Of a stretch of DNA of 64,000 bases, positions 11,299 to 22,139 are shown one piece after another. Below the pieces are notes generated by a model. The model saw nothing but the letters and a program-made list of their open reading frames with translations. It had not been told where the DNA came from and searched no databases. The position numbers and the translations under genes are program-made. Numbering within the stretch: position 1 is the first letter of the stretch; every line of letters starts with the position of its first letter. The stretch spans positions 46,719,749 to 46,783,748 of the forward strand of contig CM070590.1 of NCBI GenBank assembly GCA_036346355.1. The letters run 5' to 3'. This DNA is from Rhipidocladum racemiflorum. Taxonomy: Eukaryota; Streptophyta; Magnoliopsida; Poales; Poaceae.

Positions 11299-12806
11299 AT
11301 GCCTAGAACCAAAACCGTCGCTAAAGCTCCCGCTCCTCGTGGAGGTGGTACCCTCAGGAAATCCACTAGAGGGCAAGGGGTTCCTACTGCCGCTGCTGAT
11401 AGTGATAGCAGTAGTGATGATTCTTTCACTATTGCTATGAGAAGGACAACAGCCAGAGATGCAGTTGTCCAGGAGATTGGTGGGGGGTCAAGCTCCGCCA
11501 AAGGAAAGGCAGTTGCAGAAGAATCTGAACAGGAATATGTTGAAGAATCTGAAGGAGAAGAGTCAGCAGAAGAAAGTGAGAATGATGAGGACAACAGTGA
11601 TGATGAGGAGATGCCAGATGCAGGGATTTTTGATGTGGATCCTTTTCAGATTAAAAGTGACAGATATTTTGCTCTCCGAGGTGAAAATCAATATAACCAA
11701 CCAAATGACTCTCCTGATCCTCGCTTCTTCACAAGATTCCAACAAAGGGTGTTTGAATCTATTTATAAAAGCAAAGAGTTTGCTAATCAAAGATGGGTCA
11801 GCTGGGAGCACATCAGGGATCAGCTAGACTTTGTTGGGATACCTGAGCTCTTTGGTGGTGCTGGTTTATATCATTTCCTTGGGAGAAAGTTCAATTACAA
11901 GGAAGAAGTTATTCGACAGTTCTACACTACTCTCTACATTCCTGAGTCTGCAAATACTCTCACTTGGATGACTGGCTCCGAAAGGTATAATGCTTCAAAA
12001 GAAGATTTTGAGCAAGCCTTGAGCATCTTTCACAGCAATCATCCTCAGATCCATGATGAGCCCGTTCTTAGCTGGGATGCAATCAATCAATTCTATGATC
12101 CAGCTAGAGGGCCCAAGCCTGGGAAGCTTGCAGGTTTGAGGATTGAGCCTAGTATGATCAATAAGATCATACGTGTCACTATCCACCCCCAAGAGCGGAA
12201 ATTTTGATGACATAAGGGGGTATGCCTGGAACCTGATTGATAAAGTCATGAGAAGGGAAAAATTTGATGTTGTGGACTTCATCATAAAGGAGATAGCTCA
12301 GTCTTCTAGAGAGCGTGGGAAGACCATCTACTTTGCTCCTTACATCATGGCTTTGATCATAAGAATCACTGGATATGATGGAAATCTGCCCTCTCCTCAC
12401 AAGCCTTACAAGCCTCGCTTAGGACCTCCTCAAGTGCTTCATCACTTTGCCCAACAGTAGCAGGCGCAGCGACAGGTTGAGCTTGAGCGCGAGCAAGCTG
12501 AGGTGCAAGCTCGTGCAGCTGCCACCTCATCTCAGGCGACTGATACTTTTACAGCAGGACTCTCCTCCTTGCGCTCTGAGATGATGGGTCAGTTCTCCAC
12601 CATGATGAGCCAATTGACTCAGATTCACGAGTACCAGACTCAGACTCGACATGTGGTGGATGAGCTTCGGGTTCAGGTTGATGGCATTGGTTCCACCGTT
12701 GATCAGCTTCGTGATGAGTTTCTTCCCGTGACCTATCGCCGCTACGGTCGTGGTCGTGGCTCTCGTGGTGGCTCCTCTCCTGCTCCACCCCCCTCCTCCG
12801 GCTTGA
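11299..12806 (+). pseudogene. Env-like/additional ORF of Sirevirus, copy 2, frameshifted
   Basis: Same gene as 1080-2585, near identical. An extra C in a C-run at about 12184-12189 shifts the frame (the first part closes at 12207). The same TAG stop as copy 1 lies at 12458-12460, and another extra C near 12788-12793 alters the proline-rich C-terminus. Both indels are in homopolymers and could be sequencing errors. The TAG, shared by both copies, is real or ancestral. Domain content is as for copy 1. Confidence 0.7.
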
Positions 12807-13399
12807 TCTTCCTCTCCAACTCTCTTTTTGGTCCTTGATGCCAAAGGGGGAGAAATAATTGGAGTGTGCAAGAAGAAGAAGTAGTGGAGATAGGATTATC
12901 TTTTGTGCTTATATATGTAATCCTATCGGTTATGTTGCCTTTTGCTACCTTGTTTTATCTCGCTTTATTGCTACTTCTTTATTGCTACTTGGTGATCTTC
13001 GTGATCTTTGACTCTTCTTGCCTATGTGTGGATACCCTCTCTTAATCGTTATTTGCATATACTCCTTCATAAGTGATATTGTGCATTGTTTCCTCGGTAC
13101 ACTTGTTTACAATTAAAACTCCGCTAAAATTTCTCTCAAATATCTTAATATGTGCCTTTTTAATGATATTGATTCTCTTGCACATATTTAGGGGGAGTTT
13201 CATTTGTTATCATCATGCTTAAATTGGCATTTTCTTTACACAATTCATTTGTTTCATCTCTTTAAAAATCAAAATGCCAAATTAAGCAATCAAACCTTTG
13301 AGTAGACAATTTGTCTCCAAAACATGTTGTATACTCAAGGATCAACTACATTCAACTATTCTTGTTTTGGTTGTCATCAATTACCAAAAAGGGGGAGAT
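12807..13399 (+). promoter_or_regulatory. Sirevirus 3' region with repeated polypurine tracts, copy 2
   Basis: Purine tracts at 12843-12853, 13187-13198 and at the LTR edge 13386-13399. Otherwise AT-rich and without a gene. It matches 2586-3178. Confidence 0.8.
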
Positions 13400-14983
13400 T
13401 GAAGCATCTAGGCCCCGATTTGGCGTTTGTTTTGGTAATTAATGACAATCACTATTTGTGGACTAACAATTTCCTTTTGAGATTGCAAGAAGAAGTTAGT
13501 CTTCATCGTTTTGAGCACAAGAGAAATTCACTCAGATGAAGAGGTATATAAGCTCAAGATCAAGCAGCGGAAAGAAAGGTCATCATGTCTTTTATTTTGT
13601 TTTACCGATCTCGAAGTTTTGAGAAAAGATCGGATTTTCTAGTTTTAGATGCCGTACTATTAAGAGGGACTTGGTTTAGTAGCTTGAAGTCTAAAATGAC
13701 TCATAGATGGCTCAAACTTTGTTTTAAAACATTTGCTCAAAGTTGCATTCATGAAAATTCCTTTTAAATCAGAGTTTCTGCCTTCAAGCGGCACTGGTGT
13801 ATACCTGATCTTGCATCGCCGCCATCATGGGTAGTACCGGGCATATTACGTCGGCAGCTTTTTAACAGAGAGAAGTTTTTTTTTGTGTCCGCTTGACCGG
13901 CACTACCGGTGTGTTAGGCGATCGCCAAGAAGAAGTCGCTGCGATCGCACCCCACACCGCGGTAGTCATTTTCCAGTGACTGTGCTTTTTCCGAAAACCC
14001 TTTCGGCACTACCGAAGTATTGAGAGCAGTACTGCCGACTTCAAGCGGCAGTACCACTCTAATAACTACGGTACTTTTTCTACAGAAGGAAGTTTTTTTT
14101 GCGAAAAGTGCAAGTCGGCACTACCGACATTTTGGAGCGGTAGTGCCGGAATTATTTTAACAGGCCAACGGCTACTGACATCGCATTTAATGCAAAGGGA
14201 AAACCGTTGGTAGGTGGGGCGGCACTACCGGCCCTATGAGGGCGGTAGTGCCGACTTCGGCTGATTTTTCTGGAAAACCTCCACAACGGCTCTATTTCGT
14301 GGGGGAGGTTATAAATACCCCCCCACCTGCATTCTTGTGATGGTTGGTGACCACATTTACTCATTCTAAGCCATTTGCAACTCTCTTTTCTCTCTAGAGC
14401 ATTAATTTCTCAAGTTTGGGAGGAAAAGAGAAAAGAGTTTAAGTGATTTGTTTTCAAGCATTCATTTGAGCCACAAGATTCATTCAAGTCTTCAAGTGAA
14501 TTCCAAGTTTGTTACTCTTGGAGGTTGCCGCCTCCTAGACGGCTTGGCGGAGGTTGATCGTGATCTTCTCAAGGGAGATTGTGAGAAGACTCGATCGGTT
14601 GTGAAGGCAAGGAGCTCGCCTACCCGGAGTGGGGAAGAGCTACCCCGAGAAATACGAGGAAAGGCTCAATTGAGACAAGGAGCCGGCTTGAAGTGAGTCA
14701 AGCTACCTCAACGTGGAGTAGGGGGACCGGCAAGTCTCCGATCACCACGGGATAAATTGTGTGTCTCAAATTGTGGTTTGCACTCTTTATGCGTTCCTAA
14801 ATTGTTTCTCTTTAGCTTGTAGTCTTAATTTTGTTGGTGCACATTAGAGTAACTTAGAACTTTCTAGGCCTTAATTGAAAATCAATTTCTTTCTAGTTTT
14901 AATTGTCAAATTGTCATAATTAGAGCCGAAAATTTTTATAACCTCCTATTCACCCCCTCTAGTCGGTTATCCTTGATCCTACA
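13400..14983 (+). repeat. Sirevirus LTR-2 (1584 bp)
   Basis: TGAAGC...CTACA, flanked by a polypurine tract on the left and a primer binding site on the right. It is the 3' LTR of copy 2 and the 5' LTR of copy 3. It differs from LTR-1 by few substitutions but has two replaced blocks, around 13793-13830 and 13917-13960. The second introduces two GCGATCGC octamers where LTR-1 has a palindrome pair. The remaining hairpins (about 13998-14250) are kept. Confidence 0.92.
14310..14317 (+). promoter_or_regulatory. TATA box of Sirevirus LTR-2
   Basis: TATAAATA in the same context as in LTR-1. Confidence 0.6.
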
Positions 14984-14985
14984 AG

Positions 14986-15000
14986 TGGTATCGAGCTTGG
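14986..15000 (+). other. Primer binding site of copy 3, one base deleted
   Basis: Reads TGGTATCGAGCTTGG; the A of TATCAGAG is missing compared with 4771-4786. If real, primer pairing is weakened. It may be a sequencing indel. Confidence 0.75.
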
Positions 15001-15038
15001 TCTCTCGCTCTTAGACTTCACCGTCTCGAGAGAAAAGG

Positions 15039-16788
15039 ATGGCTAGTGAGGGTGTTTCCATAGGAAGGCACCGTTCTTTGATGGCACAAATTATGCTTAT
15101 TGGAAGATTCGAATGACTGTTTATTTAAAGGCCATGAGTCCTAGCATATGGAGAATTGTTGGTGAAGGTTTCGCTATGTCACTTGATCCAACCACCTCCC
15201 TTGATCAAGATGAACGAAACTCACACCTCAACGCTCAAGCCATGAATGCTTTGTTTGGAGCTTTAAACGCGGATGAGTTCAATCGCGTGAGCAATTTAGA
15301 AACTGCTCATGAGATTTGGACAACCCTCTCTGAAATTCATGAGGGCACATCCACGGTTAAAGAAGCCAAGCTACATATGCTTAGAATCAAATATGAGAGT
15401 TTTATTATGTTGCCCCATGAAAACATCACCGAAATGTATTCAAGGTTGAACAACATAGTAAATGAACTCAAGGGCCTCGGAGGTTCACTAACCGATCTCG
15501 ATGTTGTTCGTAAGATGCTTAGGGCTCTTCCGGAAAAATACGAGACATTGGTGACTCTCTTTCTCAACTCACCCGAGTTGGTCAAGATGACACCTACCGC
15601 TCTCTTGGGAAATTTAATTACAAATGAATTGTACAAGAAAGACAAGGAGGAGCTCTTAGAGCAAAACACATCCAAAAAGAAGAATCTAGCTTTCAAAGCC
15701 AACACCGAGTCAAGTGAGGAAGCTCTTGATGAGTCCGAGAGTGATACTGAAGAAGAGATGGCTCTACTAGTGAGAAGAATGAAGAGATTCATGAAGAGAC
15801 GATCAAACTCAAGCTTCTCTCAAAAATACAAGAACAAAGAACACTCAAGCAATAAACGATTTGCCAATGTTCGTTGCTTTGAGTGTAATGAAAAGGGTCA
15901 CTTCGCTTCTCATTGTCCAAAGAAGAAGGAGAAGGATGATAAAGGGAAATCATTTAAAAATAAGAAGTTTGAAGGGAAGAAGAAACTATTCAAAAAGCTT
16001 CACAAAGATGGCAAGGGCGAAGCACACATAGGAGAATGGAATTCCGAGGAAGAATACTCGGATTCGGATTCTTCCGAAGAGGATACTCCATCAAAGAAGA
16101 AGAACATTGCTAGCATTGCAATTGGGGAAGCATCATCACCATTCGTCACTCCTCTATGTCTTATGGCAAAAGGAGAAAAGGTAAACTCTAGTGATGATGA
16201 TGATCCATCATATGAAGAGCTTCTTGATATGCTTGTTGACTTAAATGACTATCTTGGTAAGGAGAAGACAAAGCATAAGGCCTTGAAAAAGGAGTTCACC
16301 TCTCTCAAGGATTCTTATGATGAGCTCAAAGAAACACATGAGTCTCTCCTTCTCAAGAATAATTCAAAATCAACAAACAATGTTGGAGTCTCATGTGATT
16401 TAGTTGAAGTCTTGCCTAGAATGAATGATTTATCATATCCTATATCAAAGTCTAGCATTGCTACTTCATGTGATGACTTAATATCCATGCATTCTAGTTC
16501 TTGCTCTAGCTCTTATTTGTTAGAAAATGACATTAACTTGGTTATTAAGAATGATGAGCTTAAGAAAGAAGTTGCCAAGTTAAGCAAGAGCTTGAACAAT
16601 TGTTTCAAAGGTAAGGAGACACTTGATAAAATTTTGGGGAGTCAACGTTGCTCATATAACAAGGAAGGACTTGGTTATATCCCAAAGAAAGGTAAGAAAT
16701 TGAGCAACAAAGCCCCAAGGTTTATCAAATCCAACGGGAACACTTGCTACAAATGTCATGAGATTGGACATGTAGCAAATGATTGCTC
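15039..16788 (+). pseudogene. gag: Gag of Sirevirus copy 3, frameshifted and truncated
   Basis: ATG at 15039 corresponds to the start of the intact gag at 4825. A missing G near 15064 breaks the frame after about 9 codons; the correct frame is open again from an internal ATG at 15113. Both CCHC knuckles are present, the second ending right before the breakpoint. At 16788 the sequence switches from gag (GATTGCTC) to reverse-strand gypsy integrase, so the last codons read there are not gag. Apart from this it is over 99% identical by eye to copy 2 gag. Confidence 0.85.
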
Positions 16789-16800
16789 GTTTGCCCATCC
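16779..16800. other. Copia/gypsy breakpoint
   Basis: Bases up to 16788 match copia gag (6560-6589). From 16789 on the sequence matches gypsy integrase on the minus strand (compare 34215-34260). There is no LTR end, no target duplication and at most one base of homology, so this is a deletion or rearrangement joint, or an assembly joint. Confidence 0.8.
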
Positions 16801-17363
16801 GTCTGCGGATGATATGCTGTACTGAAGTTCAAACGGGTTCCCATGGCTTCATGCAGTTTATTCCAGAACCTTGAGGTAAACTGGGTACCTCTGTCCGATA
16901 CAATCTTCTTCGGTACTCCATGCAAACAGACGATCCTGGTCATATACAATTCAGCTAACTTATCTCCCGAATAAGTGGTCTTCACTGGAATAAAAAGGGC
17001 AACTTTAGTCAAGCGGTCTATTATGACCCATATGGAGTCATAACCTCCTTGAGTCTTGGGTAAACCGGTAATGAAGTCCATTCCGATTTCTTCCCACTTC
17101 CACTCAGGTATCTTCAACGGCTGTAGCAATCTTGCTGGTCTCTGATGCATTGCCTTGACTCTCTGGCATATGTCGCACAATGCAACATGCTTAGCAACTT
17201 CACGCTTCATGCTCGGCCACCAGAATCTTTCTTTCAAATCCTGATACATCTTGGCACTTCCAGGATGAATGGAATACTTTGAGACATGGGCTTCTTCTAA
17301 AATCAACTGCTTCAGCTCCTTCTTGCTCGGCACACAAATGCGACCCTTCATCCATAACGTGCC
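16789..17363 (-). pseudogene. pol: G1 integrase, N-terminal and core part
   Basis: The HHCC zinc finger region is seen as AHVSKYSIHPG followed by CDICQRVK. The first catalytic Asp is in GMDFITGLPKTQGGYDS and the second in VSDRGTQFTSRFW. The conserved STAYHPQTDGQT ends at the breakpoint just before the catalytic Glu, so the enzyme cannot be active. It continues in frame from RNase H apart from stops near 17363. Confidence 0.88.
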
Positions 17364-18605
17364 TTACTCATCCAACTTGAAGTCCTCTGCCTTGCCTTCA
17401 TCCATGTTGGACTTAATCTTGCGGATCTTGTCATCATCCTCTTGTCCTTCTCGGATCTGATCCTCCAGGGTAGGCTTCACTTCCAATGCTGCCAAGAATC
17501 CTTCTGGTACGACTTCAATCTGCATTCTCTGGAAATCCTCACATAGCTCCTCCAGACTTGTGGCTATCAACATGTTCATGGTATGGCTCTTCCGACTCAG
17601 AGCATCGGCAACTACGTTGGCCTTCCCGGGATGGTAATGGATTCCAACATTGTAGTCCTTGATCAACTCTAACCATCTCCTCTGCCTCATGTTCAGGTCT
17701 GATTGGGTGAAGATGTACTTAAGACTCTTATGGTCCGTGTATACTTCACATCTGTTTCCAATTAAATAGTGACGCCATAATTTCAAGGCATGCACTACGG
17801 CAGCTAGCTCTAGGTCATGTGTCGGATAATTCTCCTCGTGTGGCCTCAACTGCCTTGATGCGTAAGCGACGACCTTCCCGTTCTGCATCAGCACACACCC
17901 AAGTCCTTGGCGCGATGCGTCACAATAAATATCAAAACTTTGATTGACGTCCGGTAGAACCAACACCGGCGCTGATGTTAATCGTTCCTTCAGCTCTTGA
18001 AAACCCTTCTCACACTCCGGCGTCCATGCAAACTTCTCCTTTTTCAACAATTGCGTAAGAGGTTTCACAATTGTCAAAAAGCCTTCAATGAAGCGGCGGT
18101 ACTAACCTGCCATTCCAAGGAAACTCCGGATCTGCGTCACGGTCATCGGCTGCTCCCAATGTAACACAGCTTCTACCTTGCTTGGATCTACGGCGACTCC
18201 TTCCGCGGTCATTACATGTCTGAGGAACTCCACCTTGTCCTTCCAAAAGTCACACTTGCTGAACTTGGCGAAAAGTTGCTGTTCCCTTAGCTTTTCCAAT
18301 ACTCGCCTCAAGTGCTCGGCATGTTCATCCTCTGTCTTGGAGTAGATTAAGATATCATCTATGAACACAACAACAAACTTGTCCAAATACTCCATGAACA
18401 CCTTATTCATCATATTCATGAAATATCTTTGGCGCATTAAATCGAGACCAAAGGACATAACTGTAAACTCGTAATGTCCATATCTTGACGAGAATGCGGT
18501 CTTCGGAATATCCTCTGATCGGATCTTCAACTGATGGAATCCCGATCTCAGATCAATCTTGGAGAAAACTCCGGCTCCTCTTAGCTGATCAAACAGATCA
18601 TCGAT
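17364..18605 (-). pseudogene. pol: G1 reverse transcriptase (second part) and RNase H
   Basis: RT resumes right after the S1 target site with DLFDQLRGAGVFSKIDL. The polymerase motif F-I-D-D is at 18354-18365 (minus strand). A short local frame scramble (FGLDLMRQRYFMN) marks an indel. After a stop near 18102 the gypsy RNase H follows: FDIYCDASRQGLGCVL, HDLELAAVVHALK, YTDHKSLKYIF and NVVADALSR. These are the Asp-Glu-Asp catalytic landmarks. It ends with the LEDQIREGQ linker to integrase and a further stop. Confidence 0.88.
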
Positions 18606-18891
18606 TGTCGGGACCCGAATTTGCAAATCCGGACCCTCTGTGTATTCAGCACTAGTCCAGGAACGCGCTAGTGCACACAGACTTAACATCGGTAAATATC
18701 ACAGTCATACCATTCGATACTAATAAAGTACTTTAATTAGATAAACAAACTGGTTGCTTGCCCTTAAGGTCAAGTTACAAATATACGCCTCGCAGGGCGA
18801 AACTTATTAAAAGATAAATAATAGCAGCGGAAAATAAGATAACATCGTGGCGCCATCCAGTATACCACAGGCAACTGATTGGGCTCGCTCC

Positions 18892-20222
18892 CTAAGTAGA
18901 CGGTTCCTCTTGGAGCTCCTCCTCCAAAGCTGGTGTAGTCTCCTCTTCAACTGGTGTTGTATTACGGCAAGGGTGAGTACTTGGTACTCAGCAAGTCATG
19001 CACAGAATGCAGCTATTATACTATATGCATGGCTTGATACAAAGGAATAGCTCAAGATATATTTGCAGTAAAGAGCATTTAACAAATAATATAAGTAGAT
19101 TCGAAAGCAGTAGAAACAAGTATATCGCTAATAACTTTTCCAGGAGTTAAATAAACATCTTTCCAAATCCTAATCCACATTTCCATCAACATCATTATTA
19201 GTCCAAACCCAACCTTTCAAGTCCAAGTTATTTTTGAGAAGGTCTAACCCTTGACTGTAATTCCCGAGCGATGTCCAATACCGCGGACACGGCTATTCGA
19301 ATAGATTTTACACTCTGCAGAGGTTATGCACTTTACCCACAAGATACAGCCAAACACCACAAAGGCGAGTGTCCATAACAAAGTCTTTCGGAATCTTCTA
19401 ACAGCACTAGTGAGCTTCCCCGGTTATTGCACACTAACCCTTCCCTTAGCGAAGGCGAAGTTTAGGCCAATCAACCGTTAGATGGGTACCTGGCCGTAGC
19501 CCGTGACGCTCCCTGCATAACTACACAAAAGATATAGTTGACATCCTGAGGTCCCACAGGTACGTTATTAGCAACTTAGTCAACTAGGTCCATCCCATTA
19601 CAGACATGTGGTTGCACGTTTGACCCAGTTCAAAGGCTTGCAAGGTTAAGTCCTTAGGATGACCAGGGCAAGACTACCCGAAGAACCAACACAACGTTCC
19701 CGGTGCCACAACTGGCCCACCCGATCATTCTTGCCACATGCCCCGGTCGAAAACTATTTATCAAACCCCAGTTGATCACCATGCACCACGTGCCATCAAC
19801 ATCACATGATACCTTTCCAAAACAGGTTCAATATATCATTAAGTCAATATTAACATTTGATTGTCCAAAATCCTGTCATGGGCACGTAGCAGGTCTAAGC
19901 AATATGCTATAACGATCTAAATTCCCATGTTGGCAATTTAGTAATGTCCAACTATTCAAACCTCAACTAGGGTGACAAGGGGTCATGGCACATATTTAAT
20001 TAACCAAGGTGTCATACAGCAATTAGGCATTTATCTAATTCTCATAATTTAAATAAAGTATTTTCTAATTAAACTAGCATGCAATAGTTTTGAAACGAAT
20101 TAATTTGAAATTGGGATCAACATGGTCAAAGCACAACTTGCCTTCAAAAAGTACTTGCTCTTGGTCCTGAGCTGGCTCCTGGGTCAACACTTCTCCCTCG
20201 AAGCCTTCGGGCACTTCAACGT
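18892..20222 (-). other. Putative spliced LTR cassette in S1 (exons 20222-20142 and 18950-18892)
   Basis: Exon 2 (81 nt) follows TAG at 20223-20225 and ends in GAAG before a GCAAGT donor. Exon 3 (59 nt) follows CAG and ends with TAG at 18892-18894. Joining them is phase 1 and gives an acidic, Gln/Glu-rich peptide end (VEEETTPALEEELQEEPST). A GAGTAC/GTACTC hairpin lies at 18975-18989, 25 nt before the acceptor. The upstream exon frame is broken in this copy. Expression is unproven. Confidence 0.45.
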
Positions 20223-21534
20223 CTACTCGTAAAGCGTGCAAATAGCAATAAATAAATAAATAGTAGACAAAAAGTGTCCAAACATCCAAATAAAGTTCAC
20301 AAACAGAGAGAGCATAATTTTATGAATTTTTAGAAACTAGAATCGTCAAATTCGGAGTTTAAATGCAAAAGTTATAGCATTTTGAAGTTTAAATAATCAA
20401 TTAAATAATAATACAGAGAAAAAATTTGGCCCAAAAATTAAATAAAATTCATAATTAGGTAGATCCCAATTTTATACAAATTTAGAAATTTGAATCACTT
20501 AAATCGGAGTTCAAACGCAAAAGTTATAAGCGTTTGAAGTTTGAATCTAAATTTGAATCAATAAACCGAATTAATTAAATAATTTCTTTTTCGGAAAATG
20601 ATTTATTGCGTCAGCCGTGACACGTGTCAGCATCCGATTGGTCCACGTGGACTTTGCTGACGTCAGCACCGGCCGAACCCACCGATGACGTCAGCATGAC
20701 GTCACCGTGACACGTGGCAAGACCCGGATGCTGCCACATGTCCGGGTTCGCGGATGCGGTCCACGTGCGCTCGGTCCCGTCGCTGACATGCGGGCCCGCC
20801 CTGTCAGCGGCTCGGGCTCATGCTGGCGTGGGCGTGGCTGACACGGGGGCCCCACTGACACGCGGGCCCCGCGTGTCAGAGACACGTTCCACGCGAGGGC
20901 GCTGACCGCGGCGGTCACGCTCCCAGCCACGTGGCTAGATCTCGGCCGTTGATTTGAAAATCAACGGCCCAAATCAGATCTGGTTTATCACGTGCTGGAG
21001 TGAACGCGGTCAGTCTACGCCGTTGGATCTAGATCCAACGGTTGAAAACGACGTTAACCCCGTAACGTGGATTACGTTACAGGTGACGTGGCCGATCGTG
21101 GGCCGTTGGATCTCGATCCAACGGTTGGGAGTAGATCTGGGGTTTGGAACGGGATCTCACCGACGGGTGACGTGGCGCAATCCTAGCCGTGCGATTGCGA
21201 TCCGACGGCTGAGGGAGCTCGAGTCCCGGCGATGGCGTGCGACGGTGCTGGCTGGCCGGACCTGGGGACGGCGACACGGGCAACGGCGTTTGCGGGCTCC
21301 TTCGGCGAGGTGAGTTCTCCCTTCGGGTGCGCCTCGTCGCGGGGAGTTCGAATCTAGGGTCGTCGGCGGCGGAGGACGGCGGACGGCGGACGGCGGCGGA
21401 ACAAAGCGAAAACCGTGGCGGAGAAGAGAGCTACTACGGCGAGCGATTGCGGCTAAGCGGCGGCGGCTAGGGCTCGGCGGACTAGGGTTTCGGGTGCGCA
21501 CGGAAAAGGGCAACCTCGGGCGATGTCCCACGCA

Positions 21535-21541
21535 TTAAATA
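21535..21541 (-). promoter_or_regulatory. TATA-like element of S1
   Basis: TATTTAATGCG on the minus strand, followed by a GC-rich transcribed-leader-like stretch. The same motif is at 45978-45984 in S3 and 34698-34704 in the G0 LTR piece. Confidence 0.5.
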
Positions 21542-22139
21542 ACCCCGGGATGCGCGCACAAATCGGAACCCTAACGGAACACGGCGGCTACGCGGCGGAG
21601 GAGTCCGACCCGGACTCGGGCGGAGACGAAGGCGGGCAGCCGTCCACGTGGCGCGATCAGCGGCCACGATGGCGCGGGCGAGATCGGATCTGGACCGGAT
21701 CCGGTCGGATCGGTGCGGCACATCGTGGGCCGTTGGATCTTGATCCAACGGTCGCACGGGTTGGGGCTCGGCTGGACCGGTCTGGCTCGGTCTGGGCTCG
21801 AGTCTGACTCAAGTTCTGACTCGGTCGGATGAACAGTAAAACCCACTCGCTAATTTCCAGCGATTAAATAATTCAATTAATTCCCAAAAATTCATTTAAT
21901 TCATTAAAAATAGCAAAAGACTTAGAAAAATTCCAAAAAATATTTTGGAACATTTTGGACTCAAATAAAATATTTCCAACAAAATTTTATTTGCAAAGTT
22001 AAATTCTTTAATTATTTCAAAATGGAATAAATTCAAATAAATTCCAAATAAATCCAAATAAATTCCAGAAAATTCCAAAATTCACCAAAGTGCCAAATCA
22101 CACTTGAATTTAAGAAAAGCAAAATTTTGGGATGTTACA

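Larger units (their letters stand above)
1..16788 (+). mobile_element. Tandem Ty1/copia Sirevirus array sharing LTRs
   Basis: Bases 1-3178 recur almost unchanged at 10220-13399, and 3179-6580 recur at 13400-16788. The order is internal 3' part, LTR, complete internal region, LTR, internal 5' part. No target-site duplication separates the copies: each LTR is preceded by a polypurine tract and followed by a tRNA-Met type primer binding site, so each LTR serves two copies. Gag with CCHC knuckles, the protease-integrase-RT-RNase H order (copia order), repeated AGGGGGAG tracts and a long ORF after pol are Sirevirus traits. Unequal LTR-LTR recombination is the likely origin. Mis-assembly of a repeat is the main alternative. 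Confidence 0.9.
18606..22139 (-). mobile_element. Solo LTR S1 (3534 bp, Tekay-type) inside G1 RT
   Basis: Flanked by the 5-bp duplication tcgat (18601-18605 and 22140-22144). On the minus strand it begins TGTAACATCCC and ends GGTCCCGACA. There is no primer binding site or coding internal region, so it is a solo LTR left by LTR-LTR recombination. It carries the TATA-like TATTTAA (21535-21541), a GC-rich leader (21150-21530), GATC-centred palindromes (20942-21752), TGACGTCA-type motifs (20630-20705), the CTCTGCAGAG / ATTCGAAT block (19281-19340) and the split-exon cassette. Same family as the G1 LTR and S3. Confidence 0.93.

Noticed and set aside
21157..21531. Arg/Pro/Ser-rich open frame in S1 and similar ones at 27925-28253 and 46018-46378
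   Set aside because: Between related LTRs the differences are mostly amino-acid changing, so no coding constraint; treated as GC-rich leader. Only the donor phase was kept as an observation.
18606..22139. S1 as a full non-autonomous element (LARD/TRIM)
   Set aside because: It aligns end to end with one LTR of G1 and has no inner repeat or primer binding site.
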